A stretch of 64,000 bases of DNA from Paenibacillus antibioticophila (GCF_000455265.1 NZ_HG005139.1:592910-656909), one strand, 5' to 3'; positions 36,764 to 46,300 are shown, counted from the stretch's first letter. Notes: generated from the letters alone by a model not told the origin. Numbers and translations are program-made.

Positions 36764-39177
36764 GGGATGGGGTGAAACTTGCCATCTGCATAATACACGC
36801 TTTTGGTAATCTTTCCTTCAGTAACATAAGTGAGGTTGTTCTCCCACATGACAAATCTTGAAGGATACGCGGCATAGCTGGTTATTTTCCACCCTGTATC
36901 AAGGGACTCAAGATAACCATTCACGCATCTTAGCTCACCGCCCTGATCACGGTACAAATAGGTAGTCCTGCCAAAGCCCAGCATATAGGCGACGAGTTCC
37001 TCTCCCATATCCCAATCATCACTTTCAATCCCTGCAAAGAGCCTGTGAAATAGAGGATCACTTGATGTTTTAAAGATAGATTGTCCGAACCGATTTCGGG
37101 ATAATTTGGGCATATTCAGGTTTGGAGCAGCAATGCTGTAAGTGGAGGCCGCCTCACCGGGCTTTAGTCTGCGTTTTGTAGAGAGCACATTCCAATCATA
37201 GCAATTGAACATGGCCATCGTGCTTCGATAGCCAGCTTCCAGCAAAGCAACGTTGCCAAGGACTTCGTAAGTAGATCTTGCAGCGCCAGCTACCAATCCG
37301 CCCCAAAGAGAATGTGTCATAAAAGACAGTGCTTCCCACCACCGGTCAGGTGCATTTGCCCTGTAATCATTACTAAATCCAATATTGGCAATGAGTAATT
37401 CAGCATATAATGCAGCCTCGTTCTTGAAACCTGCCAAGCACAACGCCTCCGAGGTAGGACCAAATCCGGCATTGTCATAGAAATGCTCGGTGACAGCACC
37501 CTGATATCCTTGCGCCCCCTTCTTCAGTCCCTTTACAAACTGTAGCCACAGGTCATTTAGAGACTCATACCATTTGAACAGCTTCTTTGCCTTCAAATCC
37601 TGTAATAAGTCAGCGATATAGAGGATAAAGACGCCAACAAGTTGAGACTCTTCTTTTTCGCGTGCATTTGCGTGGAAATCCGGATTCAATCTCATGCACA
37701 TGACTTGGGCCGCCTGTATTAAATAGGACTCTGAATCGGCGCAGGCAAGCAGGGAATCGTCAAAGCAGGATAATAAATAGTAAACATGAGCAATGTAGTC
37801 GAAATCATAAATACGGTAAAAGGAGCCGTACAATGCTCTTGGCTCACTTAAATTTCCATCCTTGAACCAATGTTGACTCATGTCGAGAACGGCTGACAGC
37901 TCCACCTTCCTGATTTGTTCTTGAATCGGGTTGGATAGCAGATTATTCATCAAAATAAAAGCAAGCTTGCCTAAGGATTCTCCCTGATTTGATAACGGTA
38001 GAAAAGCATGAGGGCGTAGTGAATTCAAGTTGGAGTTATAGCTGTTAAGGCACAACCAATCAGCTCTTTTCAGAAGTATCTTGCTAATGGGCTCTAACAC
38101 ATTCCCTACCAGCACATCCGTCTTTCCATTCTCAAGGGTGGCCGAAACCTTGAATTCTCCGGCGGATGGGATAGGCAGTATAGCAAATAAGCGCTTAACG
38201 TTTCCTTCTGAGATCGATTTGAACTCGTTAGTGATTTCAATCTCATCCACCTTCTGAGTGTTTGCCGATGCTGTCTGAATTGTAATGGATGTAAAGGATT
38301 TGTTATCAGGAGGTGTTACTTCCGCCATAAATTTGCCTTCTGTCGTAATTACTGAGGAATACTTCCAATAAGGATGTCCGTAATGCTGTGCTTTCTTGTA
38401 AAAGTCCTCTTGATCCTGAAAAGGGCTAAATACGAAGGACCACTTTTTTTGAGCTCTTGGCTCAAGGATAAGAGGTGCATAATCTCCGCTATAAATCCAG
38501 TCATTCTCAGCCGACCCTTCCATAGAGCTCCCATCCTCTACGAAGGATAACCGGTGATACAACAGTCCGTCCAAGGAAGGTGAGACTTGATCCAAAAAAC
38601 GGTTCTCGTAGATGCAATGGGTCCCGAAGGCTGCAACACGCTCGCCAGTGCTGTAAATCCCCAGATGGGGGGCCTCGTTGCTTCTTCGTATAGCAGCAAA
38701 CTTTGAAAAGTCTCCGCCCAAGTGAGGGAATAGAGCACATGAATGCTTCATGTTTCTCAATACATTCGTGTCGCGAAACATGATATAGGCCAAAGAGAAC
38801 CAACAATGAAATCCGTTCACTGTGATTGAGGAGTCCTGCAGATTTGAACACTGGATGGTCCAGTGCAGCTCTCCGGCTTTATCCAGAAGATACTCGTATT
38901 GCACAGCAAATGTTGAATGCAAGAAGCGGACAGTTGCAGCCTGCTTCTCTATAATTTGAAGCTGGGTCTCTAAGGCGGCGCTTTCAATCCATTCACCATT
39001 TACAACCGCACTCCAATGGCCAAAGCGCTTATCCTGATCACTGTAACCTGATTCCTCCACATACTCTCCATCAATGACCCAATTCATATTTGAAGGATCA
39101 TTACGCATGAGCAAGGACTCTACCGTGCCTTGGGAGGAAATCATCAATTTGAAGGTATCATTACGAATCAGCTCCAA
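36760..39177 (-). CDS. Large glycosidase-like protein, family uncertain (DUF5695-like?)
   Basis: An 805-residue protein with no signal peptide or membrane segment, so cytosolic. The first 300 residues look beta-rich (FGHWSAVVNGEWIESAAL), and from about residue 430 the chain looks like an alpha-helical toroid (YIAHVYYLLSCFDDS, DRWWEALSFMTHSLWGG, LGNVALLEAGYRSTM), the two-part layout of several (alpha/alpha)6 glycosidases and of DUF5695 proteins. I cannot name catalytic residues. It is flanked by LacI and AraC regulators and a sugar importer, and preceded by an AAACGTTT operator, so it probably hydrolyses the imported oligosaccharide. Confidence 0.6.
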   Translation of the reverse strand: MELIRNDTFKLMISSQGTVESLLMRNDPSNMNWVIDGEYVEESGYSDQDKRFGHWSAVVNGEWIESAALETQLQIIEKQAATVRFLHSTFAVQYEYLLDKAGELHWTIQCSNLQDSSITVNGFHCWFSLAYIMFRDTNVLRNMKHSCALFPHLGGDFSKFAAIRRSNEAPHLGIYSTGERVAAFGTHCIYENRFLDQVSPSLDGLLYHRLSFVEDGSSMEGSAENDWIYSGDYAPLILEPRAQKKWSFVFSPFQDQEDFYKKAQHYGHPYWKYSSVITTEGKFMAEVTPPDNKSFTSITIQTASANTQKVDEIEITNEFKSISEGNVKRLFAILPIPSAGEFKVSATLENGKTDVLVGNVLEPISKILLKRADWLCLNSYNSNLNSLRPHAFLPLSNQGESLGKLAFILMNNLLSNPIQEQIRKVELSAVLDMSQHWFKDGNLSEPRALYGSFYRIYDFDYIAHVYYLLSCFDDSLLACADSESYLIQAAQVMCMRLNPDFHANAREKEESQLVGVFILYIADLLQDLKAKKLFKWYESLNDLWLQFVKGLKKGAQGYQGAVTEHFYDNAGFGPTSEALCLAGFKNEAALYAELLIANIGFSNDYRANAPDRWWEALSFMTHSLWGGLVAGAARSTYEVLGNVALLEAGYRSTMAMFNCYDWNVLSTKRRLKPGEAASTYSIAAPNLNMPKLSRNRFGQSIFKTSSDPLFHRLFAGIESDDWDMGEELVAYMLGFGRTTYLYRDQGGELRCVNGYLESLDTGWKITSYAAYPSRFVMWENNLTYVTEGKITKSVYYADGKFHPIP

Positions 39178-39196
39178 GTTCTCACCCCTAAAAATC

Positions 39197-39206
39197 TAAA
39201 CGTTTA
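39197..39206. promoter_or_regulatory. LacI-type operator before the glycosidase-like gene
   Basis: TAAACGTTTA, a perfect palindrome, 20-29 bases upstream of the minus-strand ATG at 39177. Confidence 0.65.
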
Positions 39207-39254
39207 AATTCAATTTCGATCTTATCATAGTAAAAGATGTACCAGCAAGGCTTT

Positions 39255-40145
39255 TCATTTTTCCATATTTCTTTTTTTCCGAAAGGTGGATGGTGAATCG
39301 TATTGCTTCTGGGCGAATACGGAGGAGAAGTATCCTGGATTACTGAACCCAACCTCATCGGCTATACGGGCAATCGACCAGTCCGTTTGAATGAGCAGCT
39401 TCTTCGCTTCCTCGATCCGATAGTGCATCAGGTAGTCGATCGGTGTCACCCCATAAACCTTGAGCATACACTTGGCCAAATAATTGGGATGGTAATTAAA
39501 TTTTTCCTGCAGCACGGAATTAGTGATTTTTGAGGTGAAGTTTTGAGTGATAAATAATTCAATTTTCTCAGCGAGTTGGATGGCAGTCGAACTAGTTGAA
39601 GGTCTTGAATCCTGAGTGAGACTTTGCATAAAAATCTGAAAGGCAGTCTGCTTCTTCCAATTTCGAAGGGCGCAGGGGTCCTTGTCCAAGGAATTTAACT
39701 CGGCAAGATCGCTAATCGACTTACGTGACAATTTTATTTTTTTCGGTAAAAAAAAGGAGCATATCTCGGAGTGGCACAGGTAAGCTTGTTCCCTGTGCCG
39801 CTCGAATAGTGCAGCTTGATTCTCAAGGCACTCATGAATACTGCTCACTTCACTCCAGGCTCCTGCTGTTTGAAAATGAATCCAGTTAATTTCGGTCTCT
39901 TCCTCACAAGGGGCCGTACCAAAGTGATGTGCATCCGGGCGTAAAATAATGGCCTCATCCTTATGTAATATCCAATCCTGATTATTCTCTCCTATGGATA
40001 ATGTCCCCTTGGTGACAATAATAATATCAAATACGTCTATAGATTGACGACTTAAATGACGTTCTCCAGGCAAAAAAGTATGTGTTCCATTCTCAATAAA
40101 ATAAGGAGTGGGGGGACTCACAAAGTGCATTATTAACTCAGGCAT
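39255..40145 (-). CDS. AraC family transcriptional regulator
   Basis: A protein of about 296 residues. The N-terminal half is cupin-like (SIDVFDIIIVTKGTLSIGEN, EAIILRPDAHHFG), and the C-terminal double helix-turn-helix is clear (VLQEKFNYHPNYLAKCML, then WSIARIADEVGFSNPGYFSSVFAQ). It likely binds a sugar and activates the adjacent importer and enzyme genes. I prefer ATG 40145 because GAGGG lies 8 bases upstream; an earlier ATG at 40166 is in frame. Divergent from the importer operon. Confidence 0.9.
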   Translation of the reverse strand: MPELIMHFVSPPTPYFIENGTHTFLPGERHLSRQSIDVFDIIIVTKGTLSIGENNQDWILHKDEAIILRPDAHHFGTAPCEEETEINWIHFQTAGAWSEVSSIHECLENQAALFERHREQAYLCHSEICSFFLPKKIKLSRKSISDLAELNSLDKDPCALRNWKKQTAFQIFMQSLTQDSRPSTSSTAIQLAEKIELFITQNFTSKITNSVLQEKFNYHPNYLAKCMLKVYGVTPIDYLMHYRIEEAKKLLIQTDWSIARIADEVGFSNPGYFSSVFAQKQYDSPSTFRKKRNMEK

Positions 40146-40334
40146 GGCCGCAACCCTCACTTTCATCCATAAAAGACAACGCTACCATAACTATATAAGA
40201 TGCATATAAAAAAATCAAAAACTCACTTTTTCATGGAATTCTAAAACCTAATGGTTGAAATAGTAAAAAAACAGGTTGAAATATTATATTTTATTTGGAG
40301 ATTTCTCATGGCACAATATAACTGAATCATTTTC

Positions 40335-40344
40335 TAAACGTTTA
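40335..40344. promoter_or_regulatory. LacI-type operator before the sugar importer
   Basis: TAAACGTTTA, identical to the site at 39197, lies about 80 bases before the binding-protein gene and just downstream of a likely promoter (TTGGAG and TATAAC 16 bases apart, ending near 40322). The position suits repression by roadblock. Confidence 0.65.
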
Positions 40345-40426
40345 ACTATAAATCCTGCCATTTGAAGGATGAGGTATAACGCTTAGGCAAATTATTCAAT
40401 CACTGTTTGAAGGGGGATTGGGGTCA

Positions 40427-41827
40427 ATGAAAACAGGAAAAAGATTGGGAATAGGCCTTCTATTGGTTACATTGGTGTTGAGTGCCATAGGTTGTGCGAA
40501 CGGCGGAACAAACACTGCATCGCCGGGTTCGGATACTGCTAACACACCTGGTGAGTCATCTTCCAAGACGGAAAAGGTAAAGATTATTTATTCCATGTGG
40601 GGAAGTGCTGAGGAAGGCAAGACGACTCAGGCAGTGGCAGATAAGTTTAATGCTTCTCAGGATAGAATTGAAGTTGAGGTACAAGCAATTCCTTGGGAAA
40701 ACTACATGACAAAATTGAATACGCTTGCAACAGCTGGCCAGTTGCCAGACACAGGGATGCTCCAGGAGGGCGGTGTCATTCAATGGTCCTCTGAGGGCAT
40801 GCTGAATGACGTAAGCTCTATGTATGAGGGAAGCGACAGCAAGCCTTTGGATAGCCTGGCCTACAAATATCAAGGCAACACCGTAGCTTATGCGGCAGCC
40901 AATGAAATCCTGCTGCTCTATTACAACAAGGATATGTTTGATGAAGCAAAGGTCCCCTATCCTCCTTCCTCATTGGATCAAGCATGGACATGGGATGAGT
41001 TTGTAGAGACAGCTAAGAAATTGACCGTTGACAAGAATGGCAAGCACCCTGGTGAGGATGGCTTTGATTCACAGAGTATTGTTCAGTATGGGGCTTCCGT
41101 TGAGAATCTTCCATGGCAGCTAGAAACCTGGGCATTAAGCAATGGAGGGGGCTTCTACTCCGATGAAGGCACAGAGGTTAGAATCGGGGAGGATGCCAGC
41201 ATTGAAGCCATTCAGAAAGTGGCTGATCTGTACTTGAAGGATCATGTTGCACCCTTGTCTGTTGGACAGACGGATGATGGCATTCAGCGAACCATTATTG
41301 CAGGTACGGTCGCCATGGCAACAAATGGTCAGTGGAATGTAGGAACCAGCTTGAATACAGCCAAGGAAGAAGGGCTGAACTACGGCGTGGCTGTATTGCC
41401 TTACATGAAGGAAAAGGTAACACTCAATACTGGGGGCGCTAATGTCGTCTTCTCCCAGACCAAGCACCCGGAAGAGGCTATGGAATGGCTGAAATGGTAC
41501 AACTCTGAGGAAAATAACTGGGCACTTATCTCATCTGGTATTTGGATGCCAACGCTAGACAAGTGGTACAAGGATGAAGCACTTACACGCAAATGGGTAG
41601 AGAATCCAAACTTTCCTCCGTATGAAGAATATAAGTCTGCTGTGGTTGACTACGCGCAATCCTCTGCAGCCCGACCTGCTGCTTGGTTCTACACCAATTA
41701 CACCTCGGAGTTCAACACGCTGCTCGGTTCTATTCTAGGTGATGTCTGGACAGGAAAAACAACGGCTAATGATGCAATCTCCAAAAATCTGGATGCTTTG
41801 AAAGCTGCTAATAAAGGCACCAATTAA
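40427..41827 (+). CDS. Sugar ABC transporter substrate-binding lipoprotein
   Basis: A protein of about 466 residues. Signal peptide with lipidation Cys in LVLSAIGCANGG, then a Ser/Thr/Gly-rich linker and a family 1 solute-binding fold (IIYSMWGSAEEGKTTQAVADKF, VEVQAIPWENYMTKL). It captures a sugar outside the cell for the two permeases downstream. AGGGGG lies 10 bases before ATG 40427. No ATPase gene is in the locus, so a shared MsmX-type ATPase is expected. Confidence 0.93.
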   Translation: MKTGKRLGIGLLLVTLVLSAIGCANGGTNTASPGSDTANTPGESSSKTEKVKIIYSMWGSAEEGKTTQAVADKFNASQDRIEVEVQAIPWENYMTKLNTLATAGQLPDTGMLQEGGVIQWSSEGMLNDVSSMYEGSDSKPLDSLAYKYQGNTVAYAAANEILLLYYNKDMFDEAKVPYPPSSLDQAWTWDEFVETAKKLTVDKNGKHPGEDGFDSQSIVQYGASVENLPWQLETWALSNGGGFYSDEGTEVRIGEDASIEAIQKVADLYLKDHVAPLSVGQTDDGIQRTIIAGTVAMATNGQWNVGTSLNTAKEEGLNYGVAVLPYMKEKVTLNTGGANVVFSQTKHPEEAMEWLKWYNSEENNWALISSGIWMPTLDKWYKDEALTRKWVENPNFPPYEEYKSAVVDYAQSSAARPAAWFYTNYTSEFNTLLGSILGDVWTGKTTANDAISKNLDALKAANKGTN

Positions 41828-41837
41828 TAGGACAGGA

Positions 41838-41870
41838 GGGATGACCGCTGCATTGTCAGGCGGTCATCCC
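41838..41870 (+). other. Intercistronic hairpin between binding protein and permeases
   Basis: A perfect 11-bp stem GGGATGACCGC / GCGGTCATCCC with an 11-base loop and no T run. Such stems shield upstream mRNA so the binding protein is made in excess of the permeases. Confidence 0.7.
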
Positions 41871-41895
41871 TTCAAGATGAGGTGGGGAGCGAAAA

Positions 41896-42819
41896 ATGGA
41901 AGTTATTAATAAACCTCAGAAGCGCCGTTCCCGTATTTATTCCAGCGAGGCACGAGTTGCTTATATATGCTTGATTCCTGCTTTCTTGGGTTTATTCTTT
42001 CTGACGTACTTGCCTCTTGCAGGGGTAGTCGGAATCAGTCTGACCAACTGGACGGGGCTAAAAAGTCCCCAATTTGTAGGCCTGGATAATTATGTCAAGC
42101 TATTTACCACCGATCCTTATATTAAGGATTCCATCATTGCAACCATCTATTTTGCGGTATTGTCCGTAATCGGAAGCATGATTTATTCGCTGTTTATTGC
42201 CATGCTGCTAAATCGTAAAATTCCGGCGAGAGGATTTTTCAGAGCGATATTTTATGTGCCGTATGTTTTGCCTGCTGTAGCGATCTACGTAGGTTGGTCG
42301 TGGCTTTATGAGGGGAATTTTGGGTTCTTTAACTATGTGCTTTCTGAATTGGGCTTGAACAAAATTCTCTTTATTGCCGATTCCAGCTACGTCGTTCCCT
42401 CGCTCTCGCTGATCTCCATTTGGCTGGCGGGCAACCTGATTGTTATCTTTCTGGCCGGTCTTCAGAATGTTCCAGGCGTATATCATGAAGCGGCCGAGAT
42501 GGATGGGGCGAATGGCTGGAAACGCTTCTGCCATATTACCTTGCCGTGTATGACGCCCATTATTTTCTACAACCTGCTGCTAAGCTTGATTGCAAACCTT
42601 CAAGTGGTCACACCAGCGCTTGCGTTAACCAACGGCGGTCCCGGCAACTCAACCCGGTTTCTGACTTATCTGATGTATGATCAGGCCTTTGTCAATTACA
42701 AGCTGGGCTACGCCAGTGCAACAACGGTAATCATCTTCGCTATTCTTGCAGTGTTTACAGTTGTGTTATTCAAGACGTCTAATTTCTGGATATACAATGA
42801 AGGAGGCGACGACAAGTGA
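41896..42819 (+). CDS. Sugar ABC transporter permease (first)
   Basis: A 307-residue MalF-type permease with six membrane segments and the EAA loop EAAEMDGANGWKRFCHITLP near residue 200. GGTGGGGAG precedes the ATG. Forms the channel with the next gene, which overlaps its stop by 4 bases (GTGA). Confidence 0.94.
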   Translation: MEVINKPQKRRSRIYSSEARVAYICLIPAFLGLFFLTYLPLAGVVGISLTNWTGLKSPQFVGLDNYVKLFTTDPYIKDSIIATIYFAVLSVIGSMIYSLFIAMLLNRKIPARGFFRAIFYVPYVLPAVAIYVGWSWLYEGNFGFFNYVLSELGLNKILFIADSSYVVPSLSLISIWLAGNLIVIFLAGLQNVPGVYHEAAEMDGANGWKRFCHITLPCMTPIIFYNLLLSLIANLQVVTPALALTNGGPGNSTRFLTYLMYDQAFVNYKLGYASATTVIIFAILAVFTVVLFKTSNFWIYNEGGDDK

Positions 42820-43685
42820 GCGTAGCAGCATACGGCAGACTAAGAAGCAAGAAACGCAGGAACATGGCGATGAATATCTTGACATTTGTCGTCGTCGTTA
42901 TATTTGCCATGCTGGCATTCTTTCCGATTTGGTGGATTTTCCGTACATCGCTCATGAGCAATGCTGAAATTTATCAATATCCTCCATCACTTATACCGCA
43001 AAATTGGTTGTTCTCCAATTATACGAAGACATTGGAGGTATTTAAATTCTGGAAGTACCTGTGGAACACGATGATCATTATTGTGCCCTCTTGTCTGGCA
43101 GGCACATTCACGGCTACTTTATGCGGCTATGCCTTTGCGAGGCTGCGGTTTCGAGGGAAGCGGCTGATCTGGACACTTTGCATCGGGTCCATGCTCCTGC
43201 CCGCTATGGTAACGCTTATCCCTTTGTATATCGGCTGGACACGGGGACTTGGACTTAATGACAGTTATCTGCCGTTGATTCTGCCATTTTTTTGCGGTGG
43301 GGGTGCGTTCAATATATTTTTGATTCGCCAATTCATAATGTCTATTCCAAGAGAGCTGGATCAGGCAGGCACGATCGACGGTGCCGGATATTTCCGCATT
43401 CTGTTCAGTATCATTATGCCGGCAATCCGTCCAGCCATGATCGTGGTCGCGCTGTTTATTTTCATCGGGTTATGGAACGATTTGCTTCAGCAAATGATTT
43501 ATATTAATTCCAGTGATAAATTCACAATAGCACTGGGTCTGACGAACTTTAGAGGCCAGCTAAAAAGCGACTGGTCGCTAACCATGGCCGCTACATGCCT
43601 GTCCTTTGCTCCGGGCGTCATTTTTTACTTGATAGGTCAGAGATACTTCGTTGAGGGAATTACCCTGACCGGCTTGAAGAACTAG
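42816..43685 (+). CDS. Sugar ABC transporter permease (second)
   Basis: A 289-residue MalG-type permease, six membrane segments, EAA-type loop LDQAGTIDGAGYFRILFSIIMP. GTG start overlaps the upstream stop, with AGGAGG ahead. Last gene of the importer operon; no clear terminator follows. Confidence 0.94.
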   Translation: MSVAAYGRLRSKKRRNMAMNILTFVVVVIFAMLAFFPIWWIFRTSLMSNAEIYQYPPSLIPQNWLFSNYTKTLEVFKFWKYLWNTMIIIVPSCLAGTFTATLCGYAFARLRFRGKRLIWTLCIGSMLLPAMVTLIPLYIGWTRGLGLNDSYLPLILPFFCGGGAFNIFLIRQFIMSIPRELDQAGTIDGAGYFRILFSIIMPAIRPAMIVVALFIFIGLWNDLLQQMIYINSSDKFTIALGLTNFRGQLKSDWSLTMAATCLSFAPGVIFYLIGQRYFVEGITLTGLKN

Positions 43686-43739
43686 TTCAGTCGAAGCTCA
43701 AGCAATCCAGTGCATTGTTGTCCTTGATACTGGCAGGGG

Positions 43740-44624
43740 TCAGGCCCCGTATTGATCAAGTTTAATTTTCAGCTCCAGGCGATCCAACAGGAGGATCAAT
43801 GTATCAGTATGAATTCCAAGCTTCAAGTCATCGGATTGAAATGGTTCAAGCTCTTCGATATCGCAGATAATCCGGGATAATTCTTTGCTGATTATTGCCG
43901 ATTCTTTGCCTTTTAGAAGTTTGTTTTTATGTCGGTACAGGCTAGGCTCCAGTTGGTCAATATGCTCATAGATGCCTTCCAATGTCTTGTATTGCTGAAT
44001 AAGCGGGAGAGCCGACTTTTCACCAATCCCTGGGCAGCCAGGAATGTTATCGCTTTTATCACCAAGGAGTGCTTTGACATCTACCCATTGCTCCGGGCTG
44101 ATTCCATAGTCCTGCTGAAAGTTATCCTTGGAATAGATTCGATCTCCTTGTTTGCCTGCAATAATTTGTGAGGTGGTCTCACTTAAGAGTTGAAATAAAT
44201 CATGGTCGTTGCTATAGATATAACACTCTCCATGGGACCATTTTTTCGAAATGGCTCCCATCAAGTCGTCTGCTTCATAGGGAGATAAAGAAATCTGATG
44301 AATACCTATGGATTGAGATACATCTCTGCAGGTCTCATATTGGTGAATCAACGGCTCAGGGAGTTCAAATCTTGTAGACTTGTAAAAGTCATATTTGAGC
44401 CTTCTGGCCGTTTCATTTCTTTTAACATCCCATACGACAGATAAGTGAGTAATTTTGTGATCTCTTATGAGATTGAAGATCTTCTGATAGAACACTCTTA
44501 ATGCATTAACATAAACACCCTTGCTATTCATTAACTGCTCATTTGTTCTATTATAGGACGTAGCAAAGTAAGCTCTGCTAAGCAAATTGAATCCATCTAT
44601 CAATAACAGCTTCTTTTCAGACAT
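43740..44624 (-). CDS. ypcP: 5'-3' exonuclease, PolA N-terminal-domain type
   Basis: A 294-residue flap endonuclease/exonuclease. N-terminal metal-binding DGFNLLSRAYFATS, central EADDLMGAISKKW with ...YIYSNDHDLFQLL, and the helix-hairpin-helix LGDKSDNIPGCPGIGEKSALPLI. It resembles the Bacillus YpcP/ExoR protein that removes RNA primers or flaps. There is no polymerase domain. Isolated gene. Confidence 0.9.
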   Translation of the reverse strand: MSEKKLLLIDGFNLLSRAYFATSYNRTNEQLMNSKGVYVNALRVFYQKIFNLIRDHKITHLSVVWDVKRNETARRLKYDFYKSTRFELPEPLIHQYETCRDVSQSIGIHQISLSPYEADDLMGAISKKWSHGECYIYSNDHDLFQLLSETTSQIIAGKQGDRIYSKDNFQQDYGISPEQWVDVKALLGDKSDNIPGCPGIGEKSALPLIQQYKTLEGIYEHIDQLEPSLYRHKNKLLKGKESAIISKELSRIICDIEELEPFQSDDLKLGIHTDTLILLLDRLELKIKLDQYGA

Positions 44625-44655
44625 CGTTTTATCATATCCTTTATTTCAATTTATT

Positions 44656-44958
44656 TTAGTCTGTGAAATAGGCGTCCCCGACGACTTGAACCAGGAACAA
44701 TCGAAGCTCTGACGCTTCCTCCTCATTCAGCTTGAAGACATGCTCAATATACCCTTCCTCATCCAGGTCATCACTTCCAAGGATGGCGCTCTTTCCGTTT
44801 TGCAAATCCGTCACCAGCTTCTTTCCGTAAAACCGGTTGGTGGAGGTAACCGCGAAGTCAAAGCGCTGCAAGGAAGGTCCGATGAAGGTTACGAATCGTG
44901 TGGATGTCTGTTCCGTGCTGTCGGATAAAAAATCCAATTCTTGTTCGGGTTCTGTCAT
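44656..44958 (-). CDS. DUF3055 family protein
   Basis: A 100-residue protein (TRFVTFIGPSLQRFDFAVTS, RFYGKKLVTDLQNGKSAILG, DDLDEEGYIEHVFKLNEEEA) matching the DUF3055 pattern known to me from Bacillales. ATG 44958 has AGGAGG 7 bases upstream. Function unknown. Confidence 0.7.
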   Translation of the reverse strand: MTEPEQELDFLSDSTEQTSTRFVTFIGPSLQRFDFAVTSTNRFYGKKLVTDLQNGKSAILGSDDLDEEGYIEHVFKLNEEEASELRLFLVQVVGDAYFTD

Positions 44959-45045
44959 CTCTAATCCTCCTGTAAGGTATTCTCTTGTCATTATAACGAG
45001 TACATGAGTCAAGGAGCAATGGAAAGCAATAAAGATGAGGCCATA

Positions 45046-45073
45046 TTGACAGTTTGGATGAGCATGGTATTAT
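45046..45073 (+). promoter_or_regulatory. Promoter ahead of the attenuator/HRDC gene
   Basis: TTGACA (45046-45051) and TATTAT (45068-45073), 16 bases apart. Confidence 0.65.
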
Positions 45074-45100
45074 TAGAAATAACAGTATATGGTTACGGGG

Positions 45101-45139
45101 AAGCACCTCTCTTGAATATTCAAGAGGGGTGCTTTTTTT
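45101..45139 (+). terminator. Terminator in the 5' leader of the HRDC gene (attenuator or short RNA end)
   Basis: AAGCACCTCTCTTGA pairs with TCAAGAGGGGTGCTT (one bulge region) and is followed by TTTTT. It lies only about 30 bases after the predicted transcription start and about 45 bases before the HRDC gene. Confidence 0.75.
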
Positions 45140-45183
45140 ATTTGCCCCTGATACCGTAGCTGAACTTGAAGGAGGGATTATTT

Positions 45184-46191
45184 ATGAGAATCATTTTTTT
45201 GAACAGTCTGGAGAAGCAGCAGAATGGGACGATGCCCCATAACGCCCAGGTCTGGATTGGAGAGGAAGAGGGAATCTGGCGGATGGGGTGGAACGAGACC
45301 ATTGCGGATAGCAGCACAGAGACAATTTGGTACGAAGGGGCCTCCTGGTCAGAGATGCTGCATGTATACAGGCATCAATTGGTGATCAGGCTGAGCGAAG
45401 GCTATCGTCCGGTTCTGGAAGGGATATGGGATGGACAGGACGGGTATCAGGGACGGGGGGTGGCGCAGAAGCTGCTATGCTACAGCGATCTGCATCCTAA
45501 TGAAGCATTATATAGCGAACTGAGCTTGTGGAGACGGAAGAAGGCAGCCGAGCTGCGCAAGCCTCCGTACATGATTGCAAGCAATCGGCTGTTAAAGCTA
45601 ATCAGTGTATTTAGGCCGTTAACCAATGAAGAGCTGATGCAGCTTCCGGGAGTTGGAGCAGCAAAAGCAGCGGAATACGGGCAGGAATGGATTGCGATGA
45701 TGGCTTCGGCTGCTGGAGAACGTCCTGGCCATTTTCCGTTGGACTGGGTAGACAGACAGATTGATGATGAGGTCTATCGTGCCTGGGTATACAAGCAGAA
45801 GGAGGCCAAATTCCGCATGGAGACAGAAAGGATCGCTGTGCGGCGCAAAATTATGGATGAGGCCGTCCGCGGCTCCAATTTGGAGGGGATATGTACGGCG
45901 ACAGGACTTCAGCGCAGAGAGCTGGTTGAATGGCTGGAAGTGCTGGAGAAGGACGGCTATTCCATGGACGAGATTATCGGGAAGGAACTGGAGGGCATGG
46001 CCGTAGAAGATATCCAAGCGGTGTGGGATACCTTCGAGGAGCTTGGCGATCAATTATTGAAGCCGGTGCTTCAACGGCTGTATACGGCCGAGGCGATTGA
46101 AGCCGCTGGACAAGAGACGCTTTATGAACGTCTGCGGCTGATTCGCATGAGATTCCGGAGAGAGAGAAGCTATAACCGAAAGGCGGTATGA
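45184..46191 (+). CDS. HRDC domain-containing protein
   Basis: A 335-residue protein with an HRDC domain at about 100-190 (LSLWRRKKAAELRKPPYMIAS, LTNEELMQLPGVGAAKAAEYG) of the kind found at the C-terminus of RecQ helicases, but no helicase domain. The C-terminal third is helical with a possible helix-turn-helix (LEGICTATGLQRRELVEWLEVL). A nucleic-acid-binding role is likely. ATG 45184 has AAGGAGGG 7 bases upstream. Confidence 0.8.
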   Translation: MRIIFLNSLEKQQNGTMPHNAQVWIGEEEGIWRMGWNETIADSSTETIWYEGASWSEMLHVYRHQLVIRLSEGYRPVLEGIWDGQDGYQGRGVAQKLLCYSDLHPNEALYSELSLWRRKKAAELRKPPYMIASNRLLKLISVFRPLTNEELMQLPGVGAAKAAEYGQEWIAMMASAAGERPGHFPLDWVDRQIDDEVYRAWVYKQKEAKFRMETERIAVRRKIMDEAVRGSNLEGICTATGLQRRELVEWLEVLEKDGYSMDEIIGKELEGMAVEDIQAVWDTFEELGDQLLKPVLQRLYTAEAIEAAGQETLYERLRLIRMRFRRERSYNRKAV

Positions 46192-46216
46192 TCGTCCGTA
46201 TCTAAAAGCAAAGGAC

Positions 46217-46266
46217 GGCCGTTAAGATACTGCCCGGAAGTATTCCAGGTCCGTATCTTAACGGCC
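46217..46266. other. Large hairpin between convergent genes
   Basis: A perfect 14-bp stem (GGCCGTTAAGATAC 46217-46230 with GTATCTTAACGGCC 46253-46266) and no T run on either side. It lies between the HRDC gene and corA. Confidence 0.6.
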
Positions 46267-46300
46267 GCCCCTGTAACAATTTACAGATTAATCTTTGATT

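Noticed and set aside
46217..46266. Large hairpin called as terminator
   Set aside because: No T run on either strand; listed only as a hairpin.
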